From NCBI GenBank assembly GCA_016929095.1, contig JAFGJM010000004.1, positions 1-64,000 of the forward strand: a DNA stretch of 64,000 nucleotides, read 5' to 3'. Below, piece after piece: positions 44,356 through 52,657 of the stretch. The stretch's first letter is position 1. Every line of letters starts with the position of its first letter. The stretch is from Anaerolineales bacterium (GTDB lineage: Bacteria; Chloroflexota; Anaerolineae; Anaerolineales; UBA4823). The translations under genes were made by a program, and so were the position numbers. The notes under the pieces were generated by a model that was not told the origin of the DNA, searched no databases, and saw only the letters and a list, made by a program, of their open reading frames with translations.

Positions 44356-45681
44356 GTGATATTAGATGTGACGGAATCTACCCTGCCTGAAATTCGAAAT
44401 CCCGCTTTACGGGCTTATGCCGGTATTTATGTGGATATCTATCGGGATTTCATGGATCAAGTGAGGCAGACGGGATTAGAGATAGCGCGCCAAGATACCA
44501 GTGCAGAATTTGCGGAGCGGGTAATTCAGTTGCGAAACAAAGGCGCCACAATTCGCAACAGCGATAAAAGCATTTATATTAATCACATTTCCCCGGCTTG
44601 TCTGGCGTGTAAGACGGGAAATACAAGCGCTACGTTTTTTATCTCATTGAAATGCCATCGGGATTGTTTTTATTGTTTCAACCCCAATCAAGAGGAATAT
44701 GACCACTATCGGGTTTATGAAAAAGACACAATTGCTGAATTGGATGCTCTACGAAAATTCAATAAATCAATCAAATATCTGGCATTAACCGGAGGTGAGC
44801 CTCTATTATTCAAAGATGAAACATATCGATTTTTTAAACACGCCCGGCAGCAATTCCCGGCCGCCTTCACCCGTTTGTATACCTGCGGCGACCATATCGA
44901 TGCCGATACATTAGAGCAACTACGTGATGTTGGTTTAAACGAAATACGCTTCAGTCTACGTATGCACGATTTGGCGAAAGGACACATGCAAATATTTGAC
45001 CAGATAGCACTGGCGAAATCATATATTCCCAATGTCATGGTCGAAATGCCCGTGCTGCCCAATACCTTGGATGCCATGAAAGATGTTTTATTGCGGTTGG
45101 AGTCGTTGGGCATTTTTGGTATCAATTTGTTGGAATTTTGCTTTCCGTGGAATAATGCTAATATTTATCGCCAAAGAGGGTATCAAATTAAAGCCAGACC
45201 TTTTCGGGTGCTATACAATTATTGGTACGCGGGTGGGTTGCCGGTAGCGGGAAGTGAGACCATTTGCCTCGATCTGATTGAATTTGCGCTTAAGCAAGGA
45301 TTAAAACTGGGTGTGCATTATTGCTCGCTGGAAAACAAACACACCGGTCAGATATGCCGGCAAAATTATGGCCATTTGATATCAAAAACTTTATGCTTCT
45401 CGCAAAAAGATTACTTCTATAAATCAGCGAAAGTCTTTGGGGATGATATTCCATTGGCACAAATTGAATTTGAGAAAACAGGGTATGGAGATTATAAGCT
45501 CGATATGGAAAAAAAGTTCATGGAATTTCATGTGAACAGGATCAGATCCCTTAGTAAACTTGATATTGAAATTGGCATTTCCAATTATGTGGTTGAAAAG
45601 CGAGGCGCGGATATGGTTTTACGCGAGCTTAAAGTGGATGTGACCACGCCGCAAACCTTCCGGTTAATCAAAGATATTTAG
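44356..45681 (+). CDS. Radical SAM protein of unknown function in the reductase operon
   Basis: A 441-aa protein with the radical SAM cluster motif C-x3-C-x2-C at Cys100, Cys104 and Cys107, the TGGEP motif about 45 residues on, and further conserved-looking strands. A second pair, Cys82 and Cys85 (ACLAC), lies just upstream, and several cysteines follow near residues 320-350, so an extra cluster is possible. The start is a GTG with AGGA upstream. The gene sits between the ferredoxin and tatA in one operon. It could modify the reductase or its cofactor, or act as an activating enzyme; I do not assign a reaction. Confidence 0.75.
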   Translation: MILDVTESTLPEIRNPALRAYAGIYVDIYRDFMDQVRQTGLEIARQDTSAEFAERVIQLRNKGATIRNSDKSIYINHISPACLACKTGNTSATFFISLKCHRDCFYCFNPNQEEYDHYRVYEKDTIAELDALRKFNKSIKYLALTGGEPLLFKDETYRFFKHARQQFPAAFTRLYTCGDHIDADTLEQLRDVGLNEIRFSLRMHDLAKGHMQIFDQIALAKSYIPNVMVEMPVLPNTLDAMKDVLLRLESLGIFGINLLEFCFPWNNANIYRQRGYQIKARPFRVLYNYWYAGGLPVAGSETICLDLIEFALKQGLKLGVHYCSLENKHTGQICRQNYGHLISKTLCFSQKDYFYKSAKVFGDDIPLAQIEFEKTGYGDYKLDMEKKFMEFHVNRIRSLSKLDIEIGISNYVVEKRGADMVLRELKVDVTTPQTFRLIKDI

Positions 45682-45698
45682 AAATAAAGGAGAAAATT

Positions 45699-45872
45699 AT
45701 GTTCCATCTCGGTGCGACAGAATTGATCATTATCCTGGCGATTATTTTTTTGCTCTTTGGCGCAGGTCGTATTGGTAAGATTGCGGGAGAAATGGGGAAG
45801 GGTATACGTGAATTCCAAAGTGGGTTGAAGGGGAAAGATGAAATTAATGAGGCTGGGGAAATCGAAAGCTGA
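45699..45872 (+). CDS. tatA: Twin-arginine translocase subunit TatA
   Basis: A 57-aa protein with one N-terminal membrane helix (LGATELIIILAIIFLLFG), the hinge FGAGRIGKIAGEMG and an amphipathic helix (KGIREFQSGL), exactly the TatA/TatE plan. AAGGAG lies 8 nt before the ATG, 17 nt after the radical SAM gene. It supplies pore-forming subunits of a Tat system encoded with its own substrate. Confidence 0.93.
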   Translation: MFHLGATELIIILAIIFLLFGAGRIGKIAGEMGKGIREFQSGLKGKDEINEAGEIES

Positions 45873-45881
45873 TTTCCATCA

Positions 45882-46682
45882 ATGAGTATAAAAGTGAACG
45901 TACCCAAAATACATAAAAGAAGTTGGGGCGATCTGTTCGAGGCGTTTGGTCGCGCCCACCATAAAGCCAGCTCGCAGCTTGAAACATCAATGCCGTTATT
46001 TCGCCACCTGGAAGAGCTGCGCCGGAGGGTTTTTATTGCCTTTGGAGCCGTTATCATAACAACTGTAATAAGTTTGGTTTTTACAGATAATTTGATTGCT
46101 TTTTTCGCAGTACCGCTGGGTGGAAAAGACGCGCTGGTTTCGATTGAAATCACTGAGAACATGGCTATCTATATGCGGGTTGCCTTGTTGAGTGGTGTTA
46201 TATTGGCAATGCCGGTCGTTTTTTACCAGATGATTGCTTTTATTATGCCAGGGTTGAAATCCCGCGAACGTTTATGGTTGCTGGCAGGGGTTCCAATGGC
46301 GAGTATATTGTTTATTGTGGGTGTAATATTCACCTGGTTTGTACTTATTCCCGCCGCCATACCGTTTCTGATCAATTTCCTTGGCATTAAAACCCAGGTA
46401 CGCCCGGCTAATTATTTTACGTTCATTACACAATTGATGTTTTGGATTGGTATCTTTTTCGAGATGCCCCTGGTTACGTTTTTATTAGCGAAAATGAGAA
46501 TGGTCACCGCCAGGCAATTGACGAATGGGTGGCGCTATGCGTTGGTTGGAATAGCGATGGTGGCGGGGGGAATCACACCGACAATTGACCCGGTTAACAT
46601 GGCATTGGTCATGCTGCCCTTGATCCTATTATATGGCCTAAGTATTTTTTCAGCGCTAATAGCAGGGAGGTATGCCTCGTGA
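45882..46682 (+). CDS. tatC: Twin-arginine translocase subunit TatC
   Basis: A 266-aa membrane protein with six predicted helices, the receptor for twin-arginine signals. The family start MPLFRHLEELRRRVF appears at residue 37, so the 36 residues before it are either a real basic extension or untranslated; an ATG at 45990 would give the shorter form, but neither start has a good ribosome site. MPVVFYQMIAFIMPGLKSRER and GGITPTIDPVNM are present as conserved loop blocks. The stop overlaps the next GTG. Confidence 0.92.
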   Translation: MSIKVNVPKIHKRSWGDLFEAFGRAHHKASSQLETSMPLFRHLEELRRRVFIAFGAVIITTVISLVFTDNLIAFFAVPLGGKDALVSIEITENMAIYMRVALLSGVILAMPVVFYQMIAFIMPGLKSRERLWLLAGVPMASILFIVGVIFTWFVLIPAAIPFLINFLGIKTQVRPANYFTFITQLMFWIGIFFEMPLVTFLLAKMRMVTARQLTNGWRYALVGIAMVAGGITPTIDPVNMALVMLPLILLYGLSIFSALIAGRYAS

Positions 46683-46921
46683 ATATTTTTGGCTTTGGCG
46701 GTAGTGAAATTCTGGTAATTTTGCTTTTAGCGGGAATAGTGCTGGGACCCGAACGTCTGGCGCGGGCTGGACGAGAACTGGGTAAATTGGTGCGTAATAT
46801 CAAAGCCTATTTAAACTCAATGAACGAAGAACTGAAATCAGAACTTGAGATTTTGGATGAAATCAAAGATATCCAAAAGGAAATGGAAATAACGATCCCG
46901 GGTAAAAATCCATTAAAATGA
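46679..46921 (+). CDS. tatB: TatA/TatB-family translocase subunit, TatB-like
   Basis: An 80-aa protein with an N-terminal membrane helix (GGSEILVILLLAGIVLGP), the PERLARAGRELG hinge and a longer charged helix. LGPERL is more typical of TatB than TatA, so it is taken as the TatB-like partner of TatC. The GTG start overlaps the tatC stop (GTGA). It is the last gene of the reductase operon and is followed by a strong terminator. Confidence 0.85.
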   Translation: MNIFGFGGSEILVILLLAGIVLGPERLARAGRELGKLVRNIKAYLNSMNEELKSELEILDEIKDIQKEMEITIPGKNPLK

Positions 46922-46950
46922 TCATGTATTACGTTACCTAATCGTTTTTA

Positions 46951-46991
46951 GAAGGGCGCTGCAAGTGGTTTTCCCGGGCAGCGCTTTTTTT
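46951..46991 (+). terminator. Rho-independent terminator of the reductase/Tat operon
   Basis: GCGCTGC (46956-46962) pairs with GCAGCGC (46979-46985), extended by G-T and A-T pairs at the base, and a run of seven T follows. It is one of the clearest terminators in the window. Confidence 0.88.
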
Positions 46992-47191
46992 ATAGCAAAG
47001 TTTCTATGACTATAAATCCAAGCTAAGCCCCCACTCGAGATAGCCTTTTAACATTCTGAGTCTGTGAGAGTGAGGATTGTAATTATTCAAGCAGTAATCT
47101 TTCCATAATCATTATCTCTTTAATGCAATATGTGATAATATACACAAATAACGATAGGAATCAAAAAATCGAAGATGTATGAAAATAATGG

Positions 47192-47511
47192 TCAGATATT
47201 GACATCAGGGGGGATAAATTCGCTGAGGCGGCAACCCGTATTGAAACCGTCCGCTTGGGGCAGAGGAAAATTTTAATGAGTCATACAACCCTGGGTTCCC
47301 AATCTACCGGACGATTATTTGATGTTTATCCCAGGAATACTATCTTAACCGAGAAACCCGAGATGGTTGGTTACACAAACAAATCTGGATTCATCGGGAT
47401 ATTGAGGATATTCATATCCCTTTTTGGATTGGCTTCCATTTGTCCACAGACAAATATTGCTGTTGGTTCACTTCGAAAGCGATATATTGTTTAGGAAATA
47501 TTGAGGTATAG
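47192..47511 (+). pseudogene. Possible frameshifted gene remnant
   Basis: Two adjacent stretches look like protein in different frames: 47192 to about 47330 (DIDIRGDKFAEAATRIETVR) and about 47330-47511 (a Trp/His-rich stretch including HRDIEDIHIPFWIGFHL). A short 72-codon frame from ATG 47276 spans the first and runs on in the wrong frame for the second. I recognise no family. The remaining parts of 46992-47564 show no features. Confidence 0.25.
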
Positions 47512-47564
47512 AAAAATCAAGAAACCATCATCGTATGATCCAATATATTAAGGAGAAATAAACT

Positions 47565-48524
47565 ATGCTTCGTTCGTTTCTAATCTATTTATCTAAAGCC
47601 GCCTGGGCTCAAAATATGGTCACAAATATAAAAATCGTCTGGTTGGTTGCTTCGAGGTTCATAGCAGGGCAAACGATTGAATCCGCTATCAAAGCAGCAC
47701 GTGAATTGAATGAGCGGGGTATTAACGGGACGATGGATCATCTGGGGGAGAGCACATCGACGATTGAGGAAGCCAAACAGGCTACTCAAGCAATACTTGA
47801 CTTGATCGAACAAATCAAGTGCTGCGATGTATGCGCCAATGTGTCAATAAAATTATCTCAGTTAGGATTGATTATAGATGAAGCCTTGTGCATGGAGAAT
47901 GTAGAAAAAATCTTAGCACTGGCAAAGCAATATAACAATTTCGTCCGAATAGATATGGAAGACACACCGATTACGGATCAAACTATTGCTGTTTTACGCG
48001 CAATGCGAGCCAAAGGATATGAAAATGTCGGCCTGGCCATTCAATCCTATCTTTACCGTTCGGAAGAAGACGTAAATGCATTGTTAGAAGAAAATGTGCG
48101 GTTCAGACTGATAAAAGGCGCTTATAAAGAGCCGCCCGATAAAGCTTATCCTAAGAAGGATGATGTAGACGCAAACTTTGATAAGCTAACCAAGATCATG
48201 ATGGATTGGTCTTTGGCGCATGGTTCACCCAAAATTAGCGAGGACGGACGCATTCCTCCCGTACCGGCTTTAGGCACGCATGACCCGGCGCGCATCGCAT
48301 TTGGGAAAACGTACGCAGAGAAAATCGGCTTGCCAAAAGATGCGTTTGAAGTGCAAATGCTCTACGGTATTCGCCGTGATTTACAAGAACAATGCCGTGC
48401 TGAAGGGTATCCGGTACGTATTTATATCCCCTATGGAACACATTGGTATCCTTATTTCATGCGCCGCCTGGCTGAACGCCCTGCCAACCTTTGGTTCTTT
48501 ATTTCAAACTTTTTCCATCGATAA
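47565..48524 (+). CDS. Proline dehydrogenase
   Basis: A 319-aa FAD-dependent enzyme oxidising proline to pyrroline-5-carboxylate. It has the TIM-barrel blocks NVSIKLSQLG, VRIDMED, VRFRLIKGAYKEP, ALGTHDP and FEVQMLYGIR of the single-function enzymes, not the large PutA fusion. AAGGAG precedes the ATG. No pyrroline-5-carboxylate dehydrogenase gene is next to it, and a hairpin ends the unit 10 nt after the stop. It is out of keeping with the sugar operons on either side. Confidence 0.88.
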   Translation: MLRSFLIYLSKAAWAQNMVTNIKIVWLVASRFIAGQTIESAIKAARELNERGINGTMDHLGESTSTIEEAKQATQAILDLIEQIKCCDVCANVSIKLSQLGLIIDEALCMENVEKILALAKQYNNFVRIDMEDTPITDQTIAVLRAMRAKGYENVGLAIQSYLYRSEEDVNALLEENVRFRLIKGAYKEPPDKAYPKKDDVDANFDKLTKIMMDWSLAHGSPKISEDGRIPPVPALGTHDPARIAFGKTYAEKIGLPKDAFEVQMLYGIRRDLQEQCRAEGYPVRIYIPYGTHWYPYFMRRLAERPANLWFFISNFFHR

Positions 48525-48534
48525 AATTGGATAG

Positions 48535-48577
48535 CGCCATGCCGCTGTGATAGATAATTAAAAACAGCGGCATGGCG
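48535..48577 (+). terminator. Hairpin after proline dehydrogenase
   Basis: Perfect 14-bp arms CGCCATGCCGCTGT and ACAGCGGCATGGCG enclose a 15-nt loop. No T-run follows, but the strength and position, 10 nt after the stop, favour a terminator. Confidence 0.7.
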
Positions 48578-48684
48578 GTATATCGAGAAATTATTGGGCG
48601 CGGGCTGTCCCAAAAGAAGCCTTTCCCCCTGAATGATATGAAGGGTCTTTTTATTATTTCCCCATGCGTTTTTAGGGGAAAGTA

Positions 48685-48730
48685 TTGACACGACTCGTTA
48701 TTCGTGTACAGTAATATCTGGTCTGACCAG
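48685..48730 (+). promoter_or_regulatory. Promoter-like pair and FadR/GntR-type palindrome before the pseudogene
   Basis: TTGACA (48685-48690) and TACAGT (48707-48712) are 16 nt apart. Just after it CTGGTC-T-GACCAG (48718-48730) is a perfect 13-bp palindrome containing TGGT-N3-ACCA, the pattern bound by FadR-subfamily GntR regulators. It may be a regulatory site left in front of a dead gene. Confidence 0.5.
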
Positions 48731-48780
48731 TAGCCTAGCAATCCAATATTATCAAGCTATTTTGGAGGTTGCCTTCATGA

Positions 48781-49345
48781 ATGATTCGGAAACCAAACTA
48801 TTTAGAAGCAATCCATTGCGTTGATATTTGGAAAAAAAAAGAAATTACATATGAACCGGTTTTGGGAGGCATCACGAATAATAACTGGAAAGTGTGTGTT
48901 GGGGGAGAGCCATTTTTTATTAAGATTCCTGGTAAGGGAGCGGGAGAAACAATAGACCGTTACAATGCCCATATGGCGGATGTGATTGCTGCGAAGGAGG
49001 GCATTGGTCCGAAAGTATATTATTATTTTGAAGAGACAGGGGTGGAAATATTCGAATGGCTGGAGGGCTATCGGACCTTAAATTACGGGGACGTATTTAA
49101 TCCAGTTTTATTTCATAAGATAATTGAAACAATACGAAAGTTCCACCAGCACAAAGGGACAGTCTTGCCGGTCAAGAAATCCCCATTTGAACAAACCAAT
49201 GTCCTTTTCATCCCCGTTGTCCACTAAAACAAGATATTTGCGTGACTGATATACCTGAGTTGAAAGAGGTCGAGAATAATCATTGGGTCGCTTGCCATTT
49301 ACGGTAATATTTATTGCTAATCGATATTGATGATAAAATTGCGTT
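48781..49345 (+). pseudogene. Decayed LicA/choline-kinase-like phosphotransferase
   Basis: The first 148 codons (to 49227) encode the N-lobe of an aminoglycoside/choline-kinase-fold protein: LGGITNNNWKV, PFFIKIPGKGAGETIDRYN and FEWLEGYRTLN. It then ends abruptly, whereas intact members are about 300 aa. In another frame, 49242-49301 encodes VTDIPELKEVENNHWVACHL, resembling the stretch that leads into the catalytic H-N-D-L motif, and after a stop the sequence YLLLIDIDD follows. The catalytic loop is therefore lost and at least two lesions are present. GGAGG lies 12 nt before the ATG used here. Confidence 0.65.
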
Positions 49346-49460
49346 CGTTCGGAGTTGGCGTTTTATAAAATATTGAGGCGATATACAAAGTCACCCTTTT
49401 CCAGCAGCGTAGATATCGGAAAAGTAACCGAGATTTACAATGATTCTATTAGTCTACTTG

Positions 49461-49496
49461 AATTGGGTTAGATTATCTAACCCAATTGTTTTTTTA
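49461..49496 (+). terminator. Rho-independent terminator after the pseudogene
   Basis: Perfect 12-bp arms AATTGGGTTAGA and TCTAACCCAATT with a 4-nt loop, followed by G and seven T. It presumably ended the gene that is now decayed. The remainder of 49346-49644 holds no gene. Confidence 0.9.
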
Positions 49497-49644
49497 AAAG
49501 AGCGGGCACAACTCAATATATATGAAATTTGAAAATATTATGCGTCAATGTTATGCACAATAAAAAGACTATAATTATATTAACCGCAGGTATTTTACAT
49601 AAACTAAGTGAATAAATATTTCCTTGAGATGGTGATTGTATATT

Positions 49645-51003
49645 ATGGATGGAACATTTAATTTTTCAGCCCGTTCATTAAAAGGACGAAGCGAGGTATT
49701 GAGTGTTTTAAATGCCGCGATCGCTGGAGCAGAGCCAGGACAGGCGGTGCGACGATTTTTAAAACGGGATGGCAATTACCTGCTGGCAGGTGAAAAGAAA
49801 TATAAATTGGGAGGTAAACGACGGATAAGGGTAGTGGGAATGGGGAAAGCCAGTGTGGGGATGTTACGGGCTGTAATGAATATTTTGAAAGATGATATCG
49901 AGGATGGAGCAATAATCACCAAGCATGGTCACCCTGGCGTTGAAAGGCTTGGAAATGTTGAAGTTCTCGAGGGCAGTCACCCTGTAACCTCTCAGATAAG
50001 TCTAAATGCTACCAAGCGGATGGTAACTAAACTCGAGGGATTAACTGAGAATGATTTAGTCATTTGCCTGATATCCGGTGGAGGTTCGGCATTAATGACC
50101 GACCCTCGACCGGGCGTCAGTCTGGAAGACATGCAGACAATCACTCGGTTGTTATTAGCTTGCGGCGCCGATATTGAAGAATTCAATACGCTGCGCAAAC
50201 ATCTGGACCGCGTAAAGGGGGGCGGGTTAAGAAAGTTGGCGATGCCGGCTCAAATGATCAGTTTGATAATTTCTGATGTAGTCGGGAGTCAGTTGGAGGT
50301 CATTGCATCAGGCCCAACTGCGCCAGATCCCTCTACTTTTACAGATGCCTGGCGCGTGGTGGAGAAATATTCTCTGGTCGATGATTTACCAGTGTCGATC
50401 CGCGAGACATTACAGAAGGGGCTGGCGGGAGAACTTGAAGAGACCCTTAAGCCCGGAGATCCGATATTCACCCGAACGTATCACCTGATCATTGGCGATA
50501 ACCGGCAAGCAGCTCTGGCGGGCATAGAAGAAGCGCATTCTCTAGGATTTAATACATTTTTGTTGACGACATCAATGAAGGGTGAAGCCCGCCTGGCAGG
50601 GAAGGATATCGCCAGAATTATCAAGTCAATTCGCTTGAATGGAGAACCAATTAAGATACCAGCTTGTATTATTGCGGGCGGTGAAACAATCGTCACACTG
50701 CAGGGGGATGGTCTGGGAGGAAGAAACCAGGAGTTAGCTTTGGGGGTTGTTTCAGATTTGGCGGGTCAAAAAGATGTCATCCTGGTGTCTCTGGCAACGG
50801 ATGGCGAAGATGGTCCAACCGACGCGGCGGGTGCAGTAGTGACAGGTGAAACCATGCAGCGCGCGCAAGAAATGGGCATGAATCCCGAAGCGTATTTAAT
50901 TGAAAATAATGCGTATCATTTTTTTGAAAGATTGGATGATCTTTTGCGCCCGGGGTCAACTGGGACGAATGTAAACGACCTGGTTTTTGGCTTTGTTTTT
51001 TGA
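49645..51003 (+). CDS. Glycerate 2-kinase (MOFRL family)
   Basis: A 452-aa cytoplasmic kinase that converts glycerate to 2-phosphoglycerate, feeding glycolysis. The N-terminal domain has RRIRVVGMGKASVGML and LISGGGSALM; the C-terminal MOFRL domain has GGETIVTLQGDGLGGRNQELAL and TDGEDGPTDAAGA. The ATG at 49645 is used; an in-frame TTG at 49636 is possible and neither has a strong ribosome site. It may once have been co-regulated with the pseudogene upstream, but a terminator separates them. Confidence 0.87.
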   Translation: MDGTFNFSARSLKGRSEVLSVLNAAIAGAEPGQAVRRFLKRDGNYLLAGEKKYKLGGKRRIRVVGMGKASVGMLRAVMNILKDDIEDGAIITKHGHPGVERLGNVEVLEGSHPVTSQISLNATKRMVTKLEGLTENDLVICLISGGGSALMTDPRPGVSLEDMQTITRLLLACGADIEEFNTLRKHLDRVKGGGLRKLAMPAQMISLIISDVVGSQLEVIASGPTAPDPSTFTDAWRVVEKYSLVDDLPVSIRETLQKGLAGELEETLKPGDPIFTRTYHLIIGDNRQAALAGIEEAHSLGFNTFLLTTSMKGEARLAGKDIARIIKSIRLNGEPIKIPACIIAGGETIVTLQGDGLGGRNQELALGVVSDLAGQKDVILVSLATDGEDGPTDAAGAVVTGETMQRAQEMGMNPEAYLIENNAYHFFERLDDLLRPGSTGTNVNDLVFGFVF

Positions 51004-51137
51004 AAATATAAACTTTTATCAGGTATGAGGTAATGGAGGGGGATATGCGAAAACAATGAAAATTCACTATATATCCATTAAAGACGATAATCATATAGCC
51101 TGCTGAATTTATTAGAAGAAAAATCAGCATAATTAAC

Positions 51138-51166
51138 TTGACATGGGGTGCTATTTTTACTATAAT
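51138..51166 (+). promoter_or_regulatory. Consensus promoter of xylR
   Basis: TTGACA (51138-51143) and TATAAT (51161-51166) are both perfect and 17 nt apart. The XylO-like operator begins at the last base of the -10 box. Confidence 0.85.
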
Positions 51167-51190
51167 TTGTTTGTTCGAGATACAAACTAA
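51166..51190. promoter_or_regulatory. XylO-like operator
   Basis: TTTGTTTGT (51166-51174) and ACAAACTAA (51182-51190) form a 25-bp site with a 7-nt centre. It matches the Bacillus xyl operator at about 20 of 25 positions, including the whole second arm. It covers the start of transcription of xylR. I did not find a second full copy in 52443-52657. Confidence 0.8.
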
Positions 51191-51209
51191 TTCAAAAAAG
51201 GGGTTTTTC

Positions 51210-52442
51210 ATGGCGATTCAGACAACCGCCGACCAGGGGTTCATTCGCAAACTCAACACTGCTGTTATCCTGGATTATTTACGCCGGTTTGCGCCTCTAT
51301 CGAGAGCAGAACTGGCGGCCCGTGCGGGTCTCAATCGGAGTACTGTCTCAATCATTATCAACAGTTTGATTGAAGAGGGCTTCATTCAGGAAACCGATTT
51401 GCAGAACGCCAAAGTCGGCCGCCCTGGTATGTTATTAACTCTCAATCCTAAAGGGGGATTTGCCGTGGGGGTGGAAATTGGTGTTGATTTTATCTCGGTT
51501 ATTCTCACCGATTTTGTCGCCAATGTTTTGTGGCAGGAACGAGTGGTTTCTGACCCGGCAGAAGATCAAATTCACATTCTGGATGGCGCCTCTGAATTGA
51601 CACAAAAAGCTATCGACATGGGCACCGAACAAGGACTTCGCCCTTTAGGTATTGGAATTGGGGTGCCTGGGTTAGTGGATCTACGCCAGGGGAAACTTGT
51701 GTTTGCACCTAACTTAAAGTGGTCGAACGTTCCTTTACGGCTGATGTGGTCTCAGCGTTTCGAATTACCGATATTTATCGAAAATGAAGCCAACGCGGCA
51801 GCATTAGGTGAATACTATTTTGGTGTGGCGCGCGGTAAAGATAGCTTTATCTACTTAAGCGCCGGAATTGGTCTTGGCGGCGGTGTCATTATCGATGGGA
51901 AACTCTTTCGCGGCAGCAGCGGTTATGCAGGTGAAATCGGCCATATGACCATTGACCCTGATGGCGAATTATGCGGCTGCGGAAAACGTGGTTGTTGGGA
52001 AACCAAAGTCGGTCCTCGAGCGGTTTTACGGCGTGTGCGAAAGATACTTACCGATGGGACGCCATCCTTGATCAACGAGTTATCCGGCGGCAACCTGGAT
52101 GGGATTTCTTTTAATAATGTGGTGGATGCTGCAAATATGGGTGATACGGTTGCCGTTGAAGCATTAAAAGACGTTGGTAAATATCTTGGAATAGGGGTTA
52201 TTAATCTGATCAATATATTTAACCCAGAACTCATTGTATTGGGTGGAGCACTAAGCCTTGCCCATGAGTATTTACTTCCTGTCATTAAGGAAATGGTTCG
52301 AGAAAGTTCCTTGACTCCCCCCTGTGAACATATTGAATTTGCTGCATCAGGGCATGGCTCGGATGCCTGTGTAATGGGCGCTGTGGCGCTAGTTTTGGAC
52401 GATATTTTACGTGAACCGACGTCTCTCCAGCATATTACCTAA
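51210..52442 (+). CDS. xylR: Xylose-responsive repressor, ROK family
   Basis: A 410-aa repressor with an N-terminal winged helix-turn-helix (residues 20-70; LSRAELAARAGLNRSTVS) and a ROK sugar-binding domain: ENEANAAALGEYY, IGLGGGVIIDG, GYAGEIGHM and the zinc motif CGCGKRGCWE. The start at 51210 follows a GGGG ribosome site; an earlier in-frame TTG at 51138 is the -35 box itself. The XylO-like operator in front of it and the xylose transport and catabolic genes behind it make the assignment firm. The genes downstream (52658 onward) are probably under its control, directly or by readthrough. Confidence 0.9.
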   Translation: MAIQTTADQGFIRKLNTAVILDYLRRFAPLSRAELAARAGLNRSTVSIIINSLIEEGFIQETDLQNAKVGRPGMLLTLNPKGGFAVGVEIGVDFISVILTDFVANVLWQERVVSDPAEDQIHILDGASELTQKAIDMGTEQGLRPLGIGIGVPGLVDLRQGKLVFAPNLKWSNVPLRLMWSQRFELPIFIENEANAAALGEYYFGVARGKDSFIYLSAGIGLGGGVIIDGKLFRGSSGYAGEIGHMTIDPDGELCGCGKRGCWETKVGPRAVLRRVRKILTDGTPSLINELSGGNLDGISFNNVVDAANMGDTVAVEALKDVGKYLGIGVINLINIFNPELIVLGGALSLAHEYLLPVIKEMVRESSLTPPCEHIEFAASGHGSDACVMGAVALVLDDILREPTSLQHIT

Positions 52443-52657
52443 ATTGGTAAGGAGCCATGGATCAAATGCATTGTTTGTGCATAAGTTAGGAAAATTGATA
52501 GCAGATCGTTGTTGGTCACCCAGCAAAGCTGATTAATCAAAGTAGTTCAGGTGGGCCACTTCTTGCGGGAATTCCGCTGAATTTTGATTTGATGATAACA
52601 ATATCTAATAATCATTAATCGAACTAATTTCAATACGCCGGTTTTTAGGGAGACATT

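Noticed and set aside
47216-47275. A GGCGG...CCGTC stem that resembled a riboswitch aptamer
   Set aside because: The pairing is short, matches no riboswitch consensus I know, and the stretch reads better as decayed coding sequence.
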